Origin: Aphodosoma sp045658305
GTDB lineage: Bacteria > Bacteroidota > Bacteroidia > Bacteroidales > Paludibacteraceae
Length of the DNA stretch: 9,348 bases
Reading direction: 5' to 3'
Assembly: GCA_045658305.1 (NCBI GenBank)
Contig: JAZOUT010000168.1
Coordinates: forward strand, 1 to 9,348
Of this stretch, positions 1 to 8,013 are shown piece after piece. The notes under the pieces were generated by a model that saw only the letters and a program-made list of their open reading frames with translations, made no database searches and had not been told where the DNA came from. The translations under genes were made by a program, and so were the position numbers. Each line of letters starts with the position of its first letter. Within the stretch, counting starts at the first letter, position 1.

Positions 1-456
1 AATATTACACAAAATACAACTTATTCACATAACAAATTACATTACTTTAGACTATATTTGAATGCTTTTTTAATTAAAAAATCACACAAAAACAACAATA
101 AAAATATAAAAAAAGGAGTAATATTCAACTTATAATTACAAATCCAAAATAAATCACAGTGCAAAATTACAAAAAAAAAACAACAATACACACCTTATAC
201 ATTACACAACACAACTGAATAAACATATTGATATACTGAATTGTAAAATATTCAAAAAATAAAAAACTCTATCACCTCACATTTTCAATTCCTAACATCA
301 GCAAGGTACAAGTAAACTGCAAACAACAAAACCTCCAAGAAAATATACTCAAGCTTACTTAAACCAACAAACTTTAACACTTACAATAAATATATAGTCA
401 AACTAATTAAATAAAACCAACAAATACAACACTTAATACCATTACCAATAAAGCAA
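1..456. other. Gene-free, AT-rich, G-poor intergenic tract
   Basis: I see no credible gene, RNA gene or repeat array here. By hand count the + strand has about 21 G and 86 C in 456 bases, so it is roughly 23% GC with a strong excess of C over G. There is an A10 run at 171-180. Isolated matches to the Bacteroidota -7 box occur at 53-60 (+, TATATTTG) and 162-169 (minus, TAATTTTG). Neither has a TTTG box at the right distance or a start codon opening a usable frame, so I do not call promoters. An AGGAG at 114-118 is followed by no ATG. The tract lies past the terminator of the minus-strand genes and probably separates them from the next locus to the left. Confidence 0.8.
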
Positions 457-487
457 AGACCTTGCCACATCTATCTGGGCAAGGTCT
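457..487 (-). terminator. Intrinsic terminator ending the minus-strand gene run
   Basis: A perfect 10-bp inverted repeat, AGACCTTGCC at 457-466 and GGCAAGGTCT at 478-487, encloses an 11-nt loop. It begins 29 nt past the TAG stop of the START-like gene. On the minus strand the stem is followed by TTTGCTTTATT, an imperfect U-tract. The stem is GC-rich for this surrounding sequence, which makes chance unlikely. On the + strand no T-run follows, so it should act on leftward transcription only. Confidence 0.82.
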
Positions 488-516
488 CTAAAAACACAAC
501 ATATAGCATACGATAG

Positions 517-939
517 CTACCTATTCACAATCATAGCAATCATATCTGCCATACGCTCAATACCATCATCGAGTTTATTACCAATCATTGGTTTAAGCAT
601 AAACGGAATATCAGCCTTCAACGTCAATTTCATACGAGTATCATAATCAGCCACACCAACAAGCTGAATCCAAAAATTAAACTGAATAGGAAAATTGTCA
701 GCCCCAAACTTCAACATCTTTGGTGTCTCATAATCCACAATACGCAATACCACCTGACCTATCGGATCCACCGTAAACGACACCGAATCAGGTGTGAAAC
801 TCAAATCCTTAATCTTATCTTTATGCTCAGCAGGCAATGCAGCCGCATACTTCTCCAACTGAGTCAAATCGCTCAACATAGCATAAATTTCTGCCTGTGG
901 CTTAAATAATTGCTTTTGTTTACTCTCGTAAGTATTCAT
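517..939 (-). CDS. Small START/SRPBCC-like protein of unknown role
   Basis: A 140-residue soluble protein without signal peptide or membrane segment. The fold reading rests on pattern: an N-terminal stretch resembling the first helix of START/SRPBCC proteins (about 12-34, FKPQAEIYAMLSDLTQLEKY), alternating strand-like segments through about 109 (for example SFTVDPIGQVVLRIVDYE and RMKLTLKADI), and a C-terminal helix at about 115-139 rich in Met and Ile. That helix-grip arrangement commonly encloses a hydrophobic ligand pocket, but no ligand or catalytic residues can be named. The ATG at 939 is the natural start, since the family-like helix begins soon after it. The gene lies 55 nt after aroK, followed by a terminator, and is probably last in the transcript. 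Similar short SRPBCC proteins are familiar in Bacteroidales genomes as hypothetical proteins. Function unknown; the gene itself is very likely real. Confidence 0.85.
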   Translation of the reverse strand: MNTYESKQKQLFKPQAEIYAMLSDLTQLEKYAAALPAEHKDKIKDLSFTPDSVSFTVDPIGQVVLRIVDYETPKMLKFGADNFPIQFNFWIQLVGVADYDTRMKLTLKADIPFMLKPMIGNKLDDGIERMADMIAMIVNR

Positions 940-971
940 TTTTACTAATAGTTAATAATGAGTAATTTTAA

Positions 972-979
972 CAAAAATA
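972..979 (-). promoter_or_regulatory. Possible weak -7 box before the START-like gene
   Basis: The minus strand reads TATTTTTG, matching TAnnTTTG, 33 nt before the ATG at 939. No TTTG is found about 20 nt upstream, where the end of aroK lies. A six-base match in such AT-rich DNA can easily arise by chance, so co-transcription with aroK remains the simpler reading. Confidence 0.25.
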
Positions 980-994
980 TAAATTTATAATCTG

Positions 995-1477
995 TTATCT
1001 ATTTAAGTCCAACTTTTCCGCATTCCACACACATTGCGCTTGCAAATAAAAGACCTCTCTTTCAGCAAGATGATTTGCAACAAATGTCATTAACTCCTCT
1101 CTTGACTTATTTGCGACTATAGGTCTTTTGTTTTGCGAACGCATAATCCGCTCAACCAAAACATCCACACCACACTGCAAATAAATAGTTTGCCCAGCAG
1201 CATTCATTTGCTCCATATTATCAAAAAAACAAGGAGTACCACCACCAACAGAAATCACAACATTTTCCATCTGCATAACCTCATGCAACATATTTCGCTC
1301 ACGCAAACGAAATCCCTCCTCCCCTACTTTCGCAAACATATCGGATATTTTAATACGAAATCGTTGCTCAATACGCCAATCCAAATCAATATGCTCAATG
1401 CCATACCGACAAGCCAAAGAACGACCTACAGCCGTTTTACCCGATCCCATATATCCTATCAAAAATATTGGACGCAT
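995..1477 (-). CDS. aroK: Shikimate kinase (AroK)
   Basis: Shikimate kinase transfers phosphate from ATP to the 3-hydroxyl of shikimate in the cytoplasmic chorismate (aromatic amino acid) pathway. With the ATG at 1477 the protein has 160 residues, slightly under the usual ~170. Visible motifs: Walker A GYMGSGKT at 8-15; shikimate-binding Asp pair at 31 and 33 (DLDWRIE); FRLRE at 56-60 with the substrate-binding Arg57; the glycine triplet VGGGT at 77-81; lid motif KRPI at 117-120; and Arg140 near the C-terminal helix. All key residues are present. An in-frame TTG at 1495 would add six residues (reading SISGN), but it lies inside the T-run flanking a hairpin, and AroK proteins usually begin two to six residues before the first strand, so I prefer the ATG. 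It is 60 nt downstream of fbp and 55 nt upstream of the START-like gene. Promoter: see 1493-1500. Confidence 0.95.
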   Translation of the reverse strand: MRPIFLIGYMGSGKTAVGRSLACRYGIEHIDLDWRIEQRFRIKISDMFAKVGEEGFRLRERNMLHEVMQMENVVISVGGGTPCFFDNMEQMNAAGQTIYLQCGVDVLVERIMRSQNKRPIVANKSREELMTFVANHLAEREVFYLQAQCVWNAEKLDLNR

Positions 1478-1492
1478 ATTTCCGCTAATAGA

Positions 1493-1500
1493 CAAAATTA
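1493..1500 (-). promoter_or_regulatory. Possible -7 box for aroK
   Basis: The minus strand reads TAATTTTG, the same eight bases as the -7 box proposed for rpoD, 15 nt before the aroK ATG. At the -33 position (around 1521-1524) the minus strand has TAAG, not TTTG, so only half the promoter is convincing. The box also overlaps the foot of the hairpin at 1498-1525 and supplies that hairpin's T-run. If used, the leader would be only about 10 nt long. Confidence 0.35.
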
Positions 1501-1525
1501 AGGGAACTTTTATAAATTCCCTTAA
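1498..1525 (-). terminator. Weak hairpin, possible terminator after fbp
   Basis: A perfect 9-bp inverted repeat, TTAAGGGAA at 1498-1506 and TTCCCTTAA at 1517-1525, has a 10-nt loop and is followed on the minus strand by TTTTG. It begins 12 nt past the fbp stop and ends 20 nt before the aroK ATG. Only three of nine pairs are G-C and the T-run is four long, so it may be a partial terminator or attenuating hairpin, not a full stop. Confidence 0.5.
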
Positions 1526-1537
1526 ATATATTATAAA

Positions 1538-3481
1538 CTACTTTATTCTAAGCATATAAACTTCCAACAAACGTTTCAAGTCATCAACTTGTTGCTGTAT
1601 TTGACGACCTCGGTCAGTATCTCTCACCAACATTCGTTTTGTATCAAATTCAACCAAAAAACGAGTACCTTTAATATCAACACCTTGTTCAATAGCTTTT
1701 TGGCGAGATTCAAATGGCTCATGTTGAACAAGTTGCATACCATGAGAATTAAACACAAGTGTATAACCCGCAATACCCGTTTCATCATGATACGGACGTG
1801 AAAAACCACCATCAATCACAAGAACTTTACCATCAGCTCTTACCGGACTTTCTCCTTTAATCGTCTTAACTGGCACATGACCATTGATAATATGACGATG
1901 CTCGCCAATTACTCCAAATTCATCAAGAATATAATCACAAACAGTCGAATCATTGCGAAGCTTATAATATGGACCTTGATTTTCCTTCTGAGGTGTCTTA
2001 TCTGACAACAAATAACGCTCAAAATTAGCCATTTGATGCTTATCAAACGAAGGAGAATCTGGACCACACCACCAATACCACATATAGTCAAGTGCAATAG
2101 GATACTCCTCTCTATCACGACATGGCAAACATGCAATACGAATCAATTTATCAACCTCATCAAGATAAGCTTTCCCAGCATATTTCTTACCTAAAAGATT
2201 TACTTCACGGAATGTTCCATCTTCATTCATCGGCACTGACGCATGGAATAAAAGATTACCATTGCACACCAAATACATACTGCCTTTATCCAACAACAAA
2301 CGAAGGTGACGAGCCAACTTATGACTATCTGCAAACGAACGACAAAGCTTATCCATCACATCACGCTCACCTGCTGTCAATTCATATGGATTTTCTTTTG
2401 TAACTGTAGGGAAAATAGCATCTTTCATCGCATATTCCACACCATCAATTGTCACCACACCACGCTCTTGATCAACAAGATGCAAACGATCACGAAATTC
2501 CATATTCCAACTTGGATTTCGTTGCGTAATAGCATGTTCCAATTTCCATTGAATTACCGAAATTGCTTTGTGCATTTGTGAAAGCAAACGCACATTGCGC
2601 TCATCATAATTCACATCTGCAAATTTCAATTTTGGAATATATGGCGTACATGGGTCATTCTCGTAAGTCTCCATTGCAAATGTTGCAAGTGGCAACATAT
2701 TGATACCATAACCATCTTCCAATGTATTCAAATTGGCATAACGAAGCGAAAGACGTATTACAGATGCAATACAAGCCTCGTTACCTGCAGCAGCACCCAT
2801 CCATACAAGGTCATGGTTACCCCATTGAATATCAACATCATGATACTGACTAATTTGGTCAAGAATTAAGTGCGCACCAGGACCACGGTCATATACATCA
2901 CCAACAAGGTGAAGACGATCTATCACAAGACGTTGAATAAGCGTACACATCGCAATAATAAACGCATCCGAACGACCATTATCTATGATGCTACGTAAAA
3001 TAGCATGAACGTATGCTGTTTTATTTTCATCATCCTCACTTTCATGCATCAATTCTTGAATAATATATGAGAACGTGTCTGGGAGTGTTTTACGTACTTT
3101 CGAACGTGTATATTTTGATGACACAGCACGACAAACACGCACTAATCGTATCAACGTAATATTATACCATTCATCAAGGTTATCTTCCTCTGCTTTAACT
3201 ATTTCAAGACGCTCTTTTGGGTAATAAATAAGTGTACAAAGGTCATGTTTCTCCTTTTCTCTAAGTTCTCTTCCAAACTCTTCATTCACCTTGCGCACGA
3301 CTGCTCCACTTGCATTACGAATTACATGGTCAAATGCCTCATGCTCACCATGAATATCCGAAAGAAAGTGTTCTGTACCCTTTGGCAAACTCAAAATAGC
3401 CTCAAGGTTAATAATCTCAGTACTAGCCGACTCAATAGTCGGGAATGACTTACCAAGCAACTCTAAAAAACGTTTTTCCAT
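1538..3481 (-). CDS. fbp: Fructose-1,6-bisphosphatase, class III
   Basis: This enzyme hydrolyses fructose 1,6-bisphosphate to fructose 6-phosphate, the committed step of gluconeogenesis, in the cytoplasm. The 647-residue length fits the class III family (the Bacillus subtilis Fbp type), which is unrelated to class I Fbp of E. coli and uses a metallophosphoesterase core. The metal-binding motifs are in order: SDIHGEHE with Asp42 and His44; GDVYDR with Asp195, Asp198 and Arg199; GNHD at 221-224; FHASVP with His413; and NGHVP with His535, followed by VIDGGFS at 555-561. The region of roughly 55-185 is mostly helical and precedes the second metal motif, as usual for this class. The start is the ATG at 3481. 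The gap from malQ is 55 nt and contains no recognisable promoter or terminator, so fbp is probably transcribed from the malQ promoter. Codons end mostly in T and G. Nothing is missing or truncated. Confidence 0.97.
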   Translation of the reverse strand: MEKRFLELLGKSFPTIESASTEIINLEAILSLPKGTEHFLSDIHGEHEAFDHVIRNASGAVVRKVNEEFGRELREKEKHDLCTLIYYPKERLEIVKAEEDNLDEWYNITLIRLVRVCRAVSSKYTRSKVRKTLPDTFSYIIQELMHESEDDENKTAYVHAILRSIIDNGRSDAFIIAMCTLIQRLVIDRLHLVGDVYDRGPGAHLILDQISQYHDVDIQWGNHDLVWMGAAAGNEACIASVIRLSLRYANLNTLEDGYGINMLPLATFAMETYENDPCTPYIPKLKFADVNYDERNVRLLSQMHKAISVIQWKLEHAITQRNPSWNMEFRDRLHLVDQERGVVTIDGVEYAMKDAIFPTVTKENPYELTAGERDVMDKLCRSFADSHKLARHLRLLLDKGSMYLVCNGNLLFHASVPMNEDGTFREVNLLGKKYAGKAYLDEVDKLIRIACLPCRDREEYPIALDYMWYWWCGPDSPSFDKHQMANFERYLLSDKTPQKENQGPYYKLRNDSTVCDYILDEFGVIGEHRHIINGHVPVKTIKGESPVRADGKVLVIDGGFSRPYHDETGIAGYTLVFNSHGMQLVQHEPFESRQKAIEQGVDIKGTRFLVEFDTKRMLVRDTDRGRQIQQQVDDLKRLLEVYMLRIK

Positions 3482-3536
3482 AGTATTATTTTAAAGTAAA
3501 GTTAAATATCTAAGTTTTATTTCTGTCTCAAAGGGT

Positions 3537-6221
3537 TTATCGTCCTGCTTGTTTAATATAATTTCTCAATGTACTATTGAAGTCTTCTTCTTTCATCAAA
3601 TCTTCAAGATTGATATGCATACGATAACGCCAGCTATGATATGAATTCGATGGCACATTAATACGCTCTGCTTCAGGATTAGTACGACGAAGTTCAGGCG
3701 AAATACTCATCAAATCTTGCCACTGGAATATCGACCACATTGCTGGTGAATAAAGGTGTTGCACCAAAATATCACGGCACACCCACCATTCACAGAAGTA
3801 AGGAGCCTCACCCCAATGGCCGAGTTCGTGATTATAGAAGCGTTGTGTCACTTCACGATCCTCTTCCCACCAACCACGTATTGTACTCATATCGTGAGTA
3901 GAAGGTGTTACAACCGACAAATATGGAGCATCTGCTGGGTGGAAGAATTCGATTTTATCTGTTTTTGGTGCACGTTGAACTTCAAGACTCAAAATCGACA
4001 ATTCATTCATTACTGCAGTAACGCAATGTGTCATCATACCCAAGTCTTCGCCACAAATCAACATATTCGATGCCGCTTTCAATGCTGGCAATTTACGCAT
4101 ACCTGATTTATACCAGTGAGCATCTTGACGACGATAAAAATATTCTACATAAAGTTCTTCGAACACACGTTTTTGATGGTCGTTCAATGCAGCAAAAGTC
4201 GATAAAGTTTGCATGCCGTAACGAGGATAATATTGACGACCTTCCGAACCTTCGACTTCAAACAACAATACGTTAGAAATCAAATCAAACAAACCATATT
4301 TCACACGTTCCGAAATTTCACCACGACGATGACGTCTTTCTACCTCTGTTTGATTTGCCCAATCTGGCAATATACGCCAAGCAAAACCATGTTCAATATA
4401 CAAGCAATTATCTTTCACCCATTGAGCCTCATCACCAAAGTTTTCCCAAAGGATATGGTCTGTAATATAAGGTTTAGTGAAACGCTCATAATCAAACCAC
4501 ACACCACGTGATTCGAACTCATCTACATACAATGGAATTGAAGGATTGAGGTAACCCATAATACCCTCTTGATGTTTTCTTGGTATTTGCCAAATACGGA
4601 AGAAACCGAGAATATGGTCGATACGGAAAGTATCGAAATAGCGAGCCATTTGCTCGAAACGTTTTTTCCACCAATCGAAACCTGTGCGCTCAATAGCTTC
4701 CCAATTGTATGTTGGGAGTTCCCAGTTTTGACCTTTCACCGCAAACATATCAGGTGGAGCACCTGCTGCCATATCCATATTGAATAATTCAGGCGCAACC
4801 CAAGTATCTACTGAATTACGATTTACTCCAATAGGTATATCACCTTTAACTACAATACCATGAGCATGAGCATATTCCACTGCTTCACGCAATTGCAAAT
4901 GCAATTGGTATTGACAATACCACCATTTTGCAATATTATCAAACCATGGGTGAGATGTATGTGTCAATTCATCTGCTTTCTTCTCTGAATATACCGCAAA
5001 TTCATTCCATTCGCGATAATCACAAGTTCCACGTTGGTCACGAACACAACAATAAACTGAATAAGGTTTCAACCAATGTTCGTTATCTTTAAAGAATTGT
5101 TTAAAGTCTTCCGACGCAAGGAATTTATCTTTATTATACTTATATGCAGCCTCGATATAGCGAAGTTTAAAGTTCACCACATTCAAGAAATCCATACGCT
5201 CCTCAGCGTTATATATAGGTTGCAATCTCTTATATTCCTCTACGATAGCATCTTTTCTAGGCATTGTCAATTTCGACAAATCAAGGAACAATGGATTGAG
5301 TGCAAATGCCGAAATAGCTGCGTATGGCAACACGTCAGCCTCAGTATGAGTACCAATTGTATCATTCAAAGGCAATACTTGAATAAGTTTCAAGCCCACT
5401 CTCTCAGCCCAATCTACCATCAATTTAAGGTCAGTGAAGTCGCCACAACCAAACGAATTTTTTGAACGAAGCGAGAACACTGGAATACCAACACCAGCAC
5501 CATGCCAAGTATTAGTATCAAAACGTGCAAATGTATCATTCACAATCACCATACGTTTACCCCCCGCAGGTGGCACTATACGGTCTTGTCCATACTCAAA
5601 ACATTTAAAATATTTCCCTTCTGTGTTATATACACCATATTTATAATGCACTTCGGCACTAATTTTGCTTAAATCTAAATCTATAGTCCACAATGGATAA
5701 TTTTTGTTAGAAAGCAACAATGGCTTATCTACAGACCAATTACCCAACTCCTCACAATTACCAACAATACACAATGCCTCGTTTTTACCAAGCAACGGAG
5801 CTTTAACTCTCAATGTATGAGTATAGTTTTTAGCATTATTACCAGCACATGGTGTATAATTCTCTTTCAACAACACATCCACAAACGGAGCTGTCATAAA
5901 CGTATTCTCAACTGCCGACACACTATTCCATGCATCAATCAACAACACGGTATCAACCCCTGTTTTTGTTACTACTTTACGAGGTTCACCCCACTCTTTT
6001 ATAGTTGTACCTTCATTATGATTCTTTAGTAAATACTGATACTCCAACTTCTTAGCTTTTGCTGCTGTTATATCAAGTTCCAACCACCACTCTTCGTCAT
6101 GCGAAAAGTTCATAGCCAATGCCTTAGATGCATCGCCATCACCCAATTCTGGTACATTACCTACAACATAAAGCTGTTCACCCCATTGAGTACGATAATT
6201 TATTCTAAAAAGTAGTTTCAT
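3537..6221 (-). CDS. malQ: 4-alpha-glucanotransferase (GH77) with tandem CBM20 domains
   Basis: Amylomaltase that cuts alpha-1,4-glucans and transfers the glycosyl segment to another sugar, releasing glucose; it works in maltodextrin and glycogen turnover. The 894 residues hold two starch-binding CBM20-like domains (about 1-105 and 131-240; note LYVVGNVPELGD and LCIVGNCEELGNW) and a GH77 barrel from about 243 (GVGIPVFSLRS). Expected catalytic residues are present: nucleophile Asp535 in FRIDH, acid/base Glu725 in CGEDLG, and transition-state Asp777 in STHD. Nucleophile and acid/base are 190 residues apart, against about 47 in the compact Thermus enzyme, so roughly 140 residues are inserted. 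Two CBM20 domains plus this insertion match the plant DPE2 type and its bacterial relatives, not E. coli MalQ. No signal peptide is seen, so it should be cytoplasmic. It has a strong promoter at 6254-6285 and is followed by fbp. Confidence 0.96.
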   Translation of the reverse strand: MKLLFRINYRTQWGEQLYVVGNVPELGDGDASKALAMNFSHDEEWWLELDITAAKAKKLEYQYLLKNHNEGTTIKEWGEPRKVVTKTGVDTVLLIDAWNSVSAVENTFMTAPFVDVLLKENYTPCAGNNAKNYTHTLRVKAPLLGKNEALCIVGNCEELGNWSVDKPLLLSNKNYPLWTIDLDLSKISAEVHYKYGVYNTEGKYFKCFEYGQDRIVPPAGGKRMVIVNDTFARFDTNTWHGAGVGIPVFSLRSKNSFGCGDFTDLKLMVDWAERVGLKLIQVLPLNDTIGTHTEADVLPYAAISAFALNPLFLDLSKLTMPRKDAIVEEYKRLQPIYNAEERMDFLNVVNFKLRYIEAAYKYNKDKFLASEDFKQFFKDNEHWLKPYSVYCCVRDQRGTCDYREWNEFAVYSEKKADELTHTSHPWFDNIAKWWYCQYQLHLQLREAVEYAHAHGIVVKGDIPIGVNRNSVDTWVAPELFNMDMAAGAPPDMFAVKGQNWELPTYNWEAIERTGFDWWKKRFEQMARYFDTFRIDHILGFFRIWQIPRKHQEGIMGYLNPSIPLYVDEFESRGVWFDYERFTKPYITDHILWENFGDEAQWVKDNCLYIEHGFAWRILPDWANQTEVERRHRRGEISERVKYGLFDLISNVLLFEVEGSEGRQYYPRYGMQTLSTFAALNDHQKRVFEELYVEYFYRRQDAHWYKSGMRKLPALKAASNMLICGEDLGMMTHCVTAVMNELSILSLEVQRAPKTDKIEFFHPADAPYLSVVTPSTHDMSTIRGWWEEDREVTQRFYNHELGHWGEAPYFCEWWVCRDILVQHLYSPAMWSIFQWQDLMSISPELRRTNPEAERINVPSNSYHSWRYRMHINLEDLMKEEDFNSTLRNYIKQAGR

Positions 6222-6253
6222 ACCTTTACAATTTTATTAATTATTTTAATTCG

Positions 6254-6285
6254 CAAATATACAATTTATTTTCGAATTTACCAAA
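6254..6285 (-). promoter_or_regulatory. Promoter for malQ (Bacteroidota type)
   Basis: On the minus strand a TTTG at 6285-6282 is followed by exactly 20 nt and then TATATTTG at 6261-6254. This is a full match to the known Bacteroidota consensus (-33 TTTG, 19-21 nt, -7 TAnnTTTG). Transcription should begin about six bases beyond the -7 box, near 6247-6250, giving a leader of roughly 25-30 nt before the malQ ATG at 6221. No operator is evident between promoter and gene. Confidence 0.8.
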
Positions 6286-6400
6286 CTACTACAATAATAA
6301 AAAAAAAGATTTTTTCAACTATCTAATAAATAAAAAAATTATAAGTATAGTTAAAATTCTAAAATTTAACACTTAAATATTACTAACAAATATTAAAATG

Positions 6401-6422
6401 GTTATTTTTAGTTAAAAATAAC
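6401..6422. repeat. 22-bp inverted repeat at the htrA promoter, possible operator
   Basis: The arms GTTATTTTTA (6401-6410) and TAAAAATAAC (6413-6422) are perfect reverse complements separated by two bases. The repeat ends 22 bases before the htrA -7 box, so it occupies the place of the -33 element and the bases just upstream. Position and symmetry suggest a protein-binding site. AT-rich DNA produces such symmetry easily, so this is inference. No T-run or upstream gene suggests a terminator. Confidence 0.45.
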
Positions 6423-6444
6423 AATATATCATTAAACATTTCAT

Positions 6445-6452
6445 TATCTTTG
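6445..6452 (+). promoter_or_regulatory. Probable -7 box for htrA
   Basis: TATCTTTG matches TAnnTTTG and lies 57 nt before the htrA ATG, giving a predicted leader of about 50 nt that is A-rich and lacks a Shine-Dalgarno sequence. No TTTG occurs at the -33 distance (around 6421-6424 reads ACAA), where the right arm of the inverted repeat ends. A weak -33 element would fit a promoter needing an activator, but that is a guess. Confidence 0.5.
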
Positions 6453-6509
6453 CATGTCAATTAAAAAAAAATATCAAATCATACATTAACATTTTAAAAA
6501 CAAAAAAAT

Positions 6510-7991
6510 ATGAAAAAGTTTATGTCAATCACAGCATTTGCCCTTACGATAGTAGCGACAAGTGCACTCACAAGCCTCATTGTAACAAAAAATGTCAATT
6601 ATCTCAGTTCTAAAAACGACTCTACCGAAACCAAAATTTCATCTCCCGTATCATTCACAAATCTCAGCAACAACAACACTGCTCATCCAGCCAACTTCAC
6701 CTATGCAGCCGAAAAAACCATAGAGGCTGTCGTACACGTAAAAACTAAAATCGACGTCAGCAGTCGCTATTCTATGAATATAGACCCATTTTTCGACTTC
6801 TTCTTCGGTCGCCCAACTCAACCTCGCGAACCACAATACCGCGAAGGCTCAGGCTCTGGTGTCATCATCTCTACTGATGGTTATATCGTTACCAATAACC
6901 ATGTTATCGACAACGCATCTACTGTCGAAGTTACCCTCAACGACAAACGCAAGTTCGATGCAAAGGTCATCGGTACCGACCCATCAACCGACATCGCCCT
7001 ACTCAAAATCGAAGCCGACAACCTCCCTATCATCTCATTTGGCGACTCCGACAATCTCCACATCGGCGAATGGGTATTAGCCGTAGGCAACCCTTTCAAC
7101 CTCACATCTACCGTCACCGCTGGCATCGTCAGTGCCAAAGCTCGCAACATCAACATCCTCAATGCCGAAATGAAAATCGAATCCTTCATCCAAACCGACG
7201 CAGCAGTCAATCCAGGCAACTCAGGTGGCGCACTTGTCAACACTCGTGGCGAATTAGTAGGCATCAACACCGCTATCGCCTCACAAACTGGCTCATACAC
7301 AGGCTATTCATTTGCAGTTCCCACATCTATCGTTAGCAAAGTAGTTGCCGACCTCAAAGAATATTCAGTCGTCCAACGCGCAGTATTAGGCGTACAAATT
7401 GCCGATATCAACAACGAACTTGCCAAAGAAAAAAATCTCAAAACACTTAAAGGAGCATACATCGCTGGCGTACAAGAAAATAGCTCAGCCGCCGATGCCG
7501 GTCTCAAAGAAGGCGACATCATCACCGCCATCAACAACCACAACGTAAACTCAGTAGCCGAACTACAAGAACAAGTCAGCCGCTATCGCCCTGGCAACGA
7601 CATAAAAATCAACTACATCCGCGACAACAATCCACAATCCGTTATCGTCACACTCAAAAACCGCTCAGGCAACACCAACGTAGTGAAAATCGCCGACAAC
7701 AACATACTCGGAGCCACATTCAAAGAAGTCGACAAACAAATTGCCGAAAAATTCCGACTCACTTCAGGCATACAAATCGCTACAATCGACCGCAACGGCA
7801 CATTAGCAAAAGCAGGATTAAAAAAAGACTTCATCATCCTCAAAGTCAATGGACAACCAATCCGCACCGAAAAAGACCTTACCACAATCGTAAACCAAAC
7901 CATCAACGCAGCCGACCACGACCGCGCCCTCTTCATCACAGGAGCCTACACCAACGGCCAAATCGCACACTTTGCCGTTAACCTCGAATAA
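6510..7991 (+). CDS. htrA: Do/HtrA-family serine protease-chaperone (DegP/DegQ-like)
   Basis: Periplasmic quality-control serine endopeptidase that degrades or refolds misfolded envelope proteins. The 493-residue protein begins with a lysine-led hydrophobic segment (about 3-26), a signal peptide or membrane anchor; no clear signal peptidase site and no lipobox are visible. A Ser/Asn/Thr-rich linker follows (about 33-62). The trypsin-like domain spans about 64-280, with catalytic His131 (TNNHV), Asp161 (STDIALLK) and Ser238 (GNSGG). The Phe-rich DPFFDFFFG at 92-100 is in the regulatory LA-loop region. PDZ1 lies at about 285-385 (GLKEGDII) and PDZ2 at about 395-490, where GLKKDFIIL replaces the usual GD pair. 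I find no cysteine in the protein. Codons end overwhelmingly in A and C, unlike the minus-strand genes. The ATG at 6510 precedes the signal directly. DegP, DegQ and DegS assignments cannot be separated by eye, but two PDZ domains argue against DegS. Confidence 0.95.
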   Translation: MKKFMSITAFALTIVATSALTSLIVTKNVNYLSSKNDSTETKISSPVSFTNLSNNNTAHPANFTYAAEKTIEAVVHVKTKIDVSSRYSMNIDPFFDFFFGRPTQPREPQYREGSGSGVIISTDGYIVTNNHVIDNASTVEVTLNDKRKFDAKVIGTDPSTDIALLKIEADNLPIISFGDSDNLHIGEWVLAVGNPFNLTSTVTAGIVSAKARNINILNAEMKIESFIQTDAAVNPGNSGGALVNTRGELVGINTAIASQTGSYTGYSFAVPTSIVSKVVADLKEYSVVQRAVLGVQIADINNELAKEKNLKTLKGAYIAGVQENSSAADAGLKEGDIITAINNHNVNSVAELQEQVSRYRPGNDIKINYIRDNNPQSVIVTLKNRSGNTNVVKIADNNILGATFKEVDKQIAEKFRLTSGIQIATIDRNGTLAKAGLKKDFIILKVNGQPIRTEKDLTTIVNQTINAADHDRALFITGAYTNGQIAHFAVNLE

Positions 7992-8013
7992 CCACACCCA
8001 TCACATACTCCCC

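Noticed and set aside
53..169. Promoter-like boxes at 53-60 (+) and 162-169 (minus).
   Set aside because: Both match only the -7 element, lack a TTTG at the right distance and lead into no gene within the window.
1478..1495. A longer AroK starting at TTG 1495.
   Set aside because: The extra six residues are not family-like, and the codon sits within the T-run next to the hairpin; an ATG follows at 1477 just before the first strand.
1133..1501. A 122-codon + strand frame opposite aroK.
   Set aside because: It is an antisense shadow of a gene with all shikimate kinase motifs intact. The translation is low-complexity, rich in His, Asn and Thr, as expected from reversed codons in this skewed DNA.
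6401..6422. The inverted repeat as an intrinsic terminator.
   Set aside because: No gene is transcribed into it from either side, and it is pure A-T apart from its ends and spacer.
6881..7300. A 139-codon minus-strand frame inside htrA.
   Set aside because: It lies wholly opposite the protease domain. The rarity of G on the + strand, and so of C on the minus strand, removes few stops, and the translation shows no family features.
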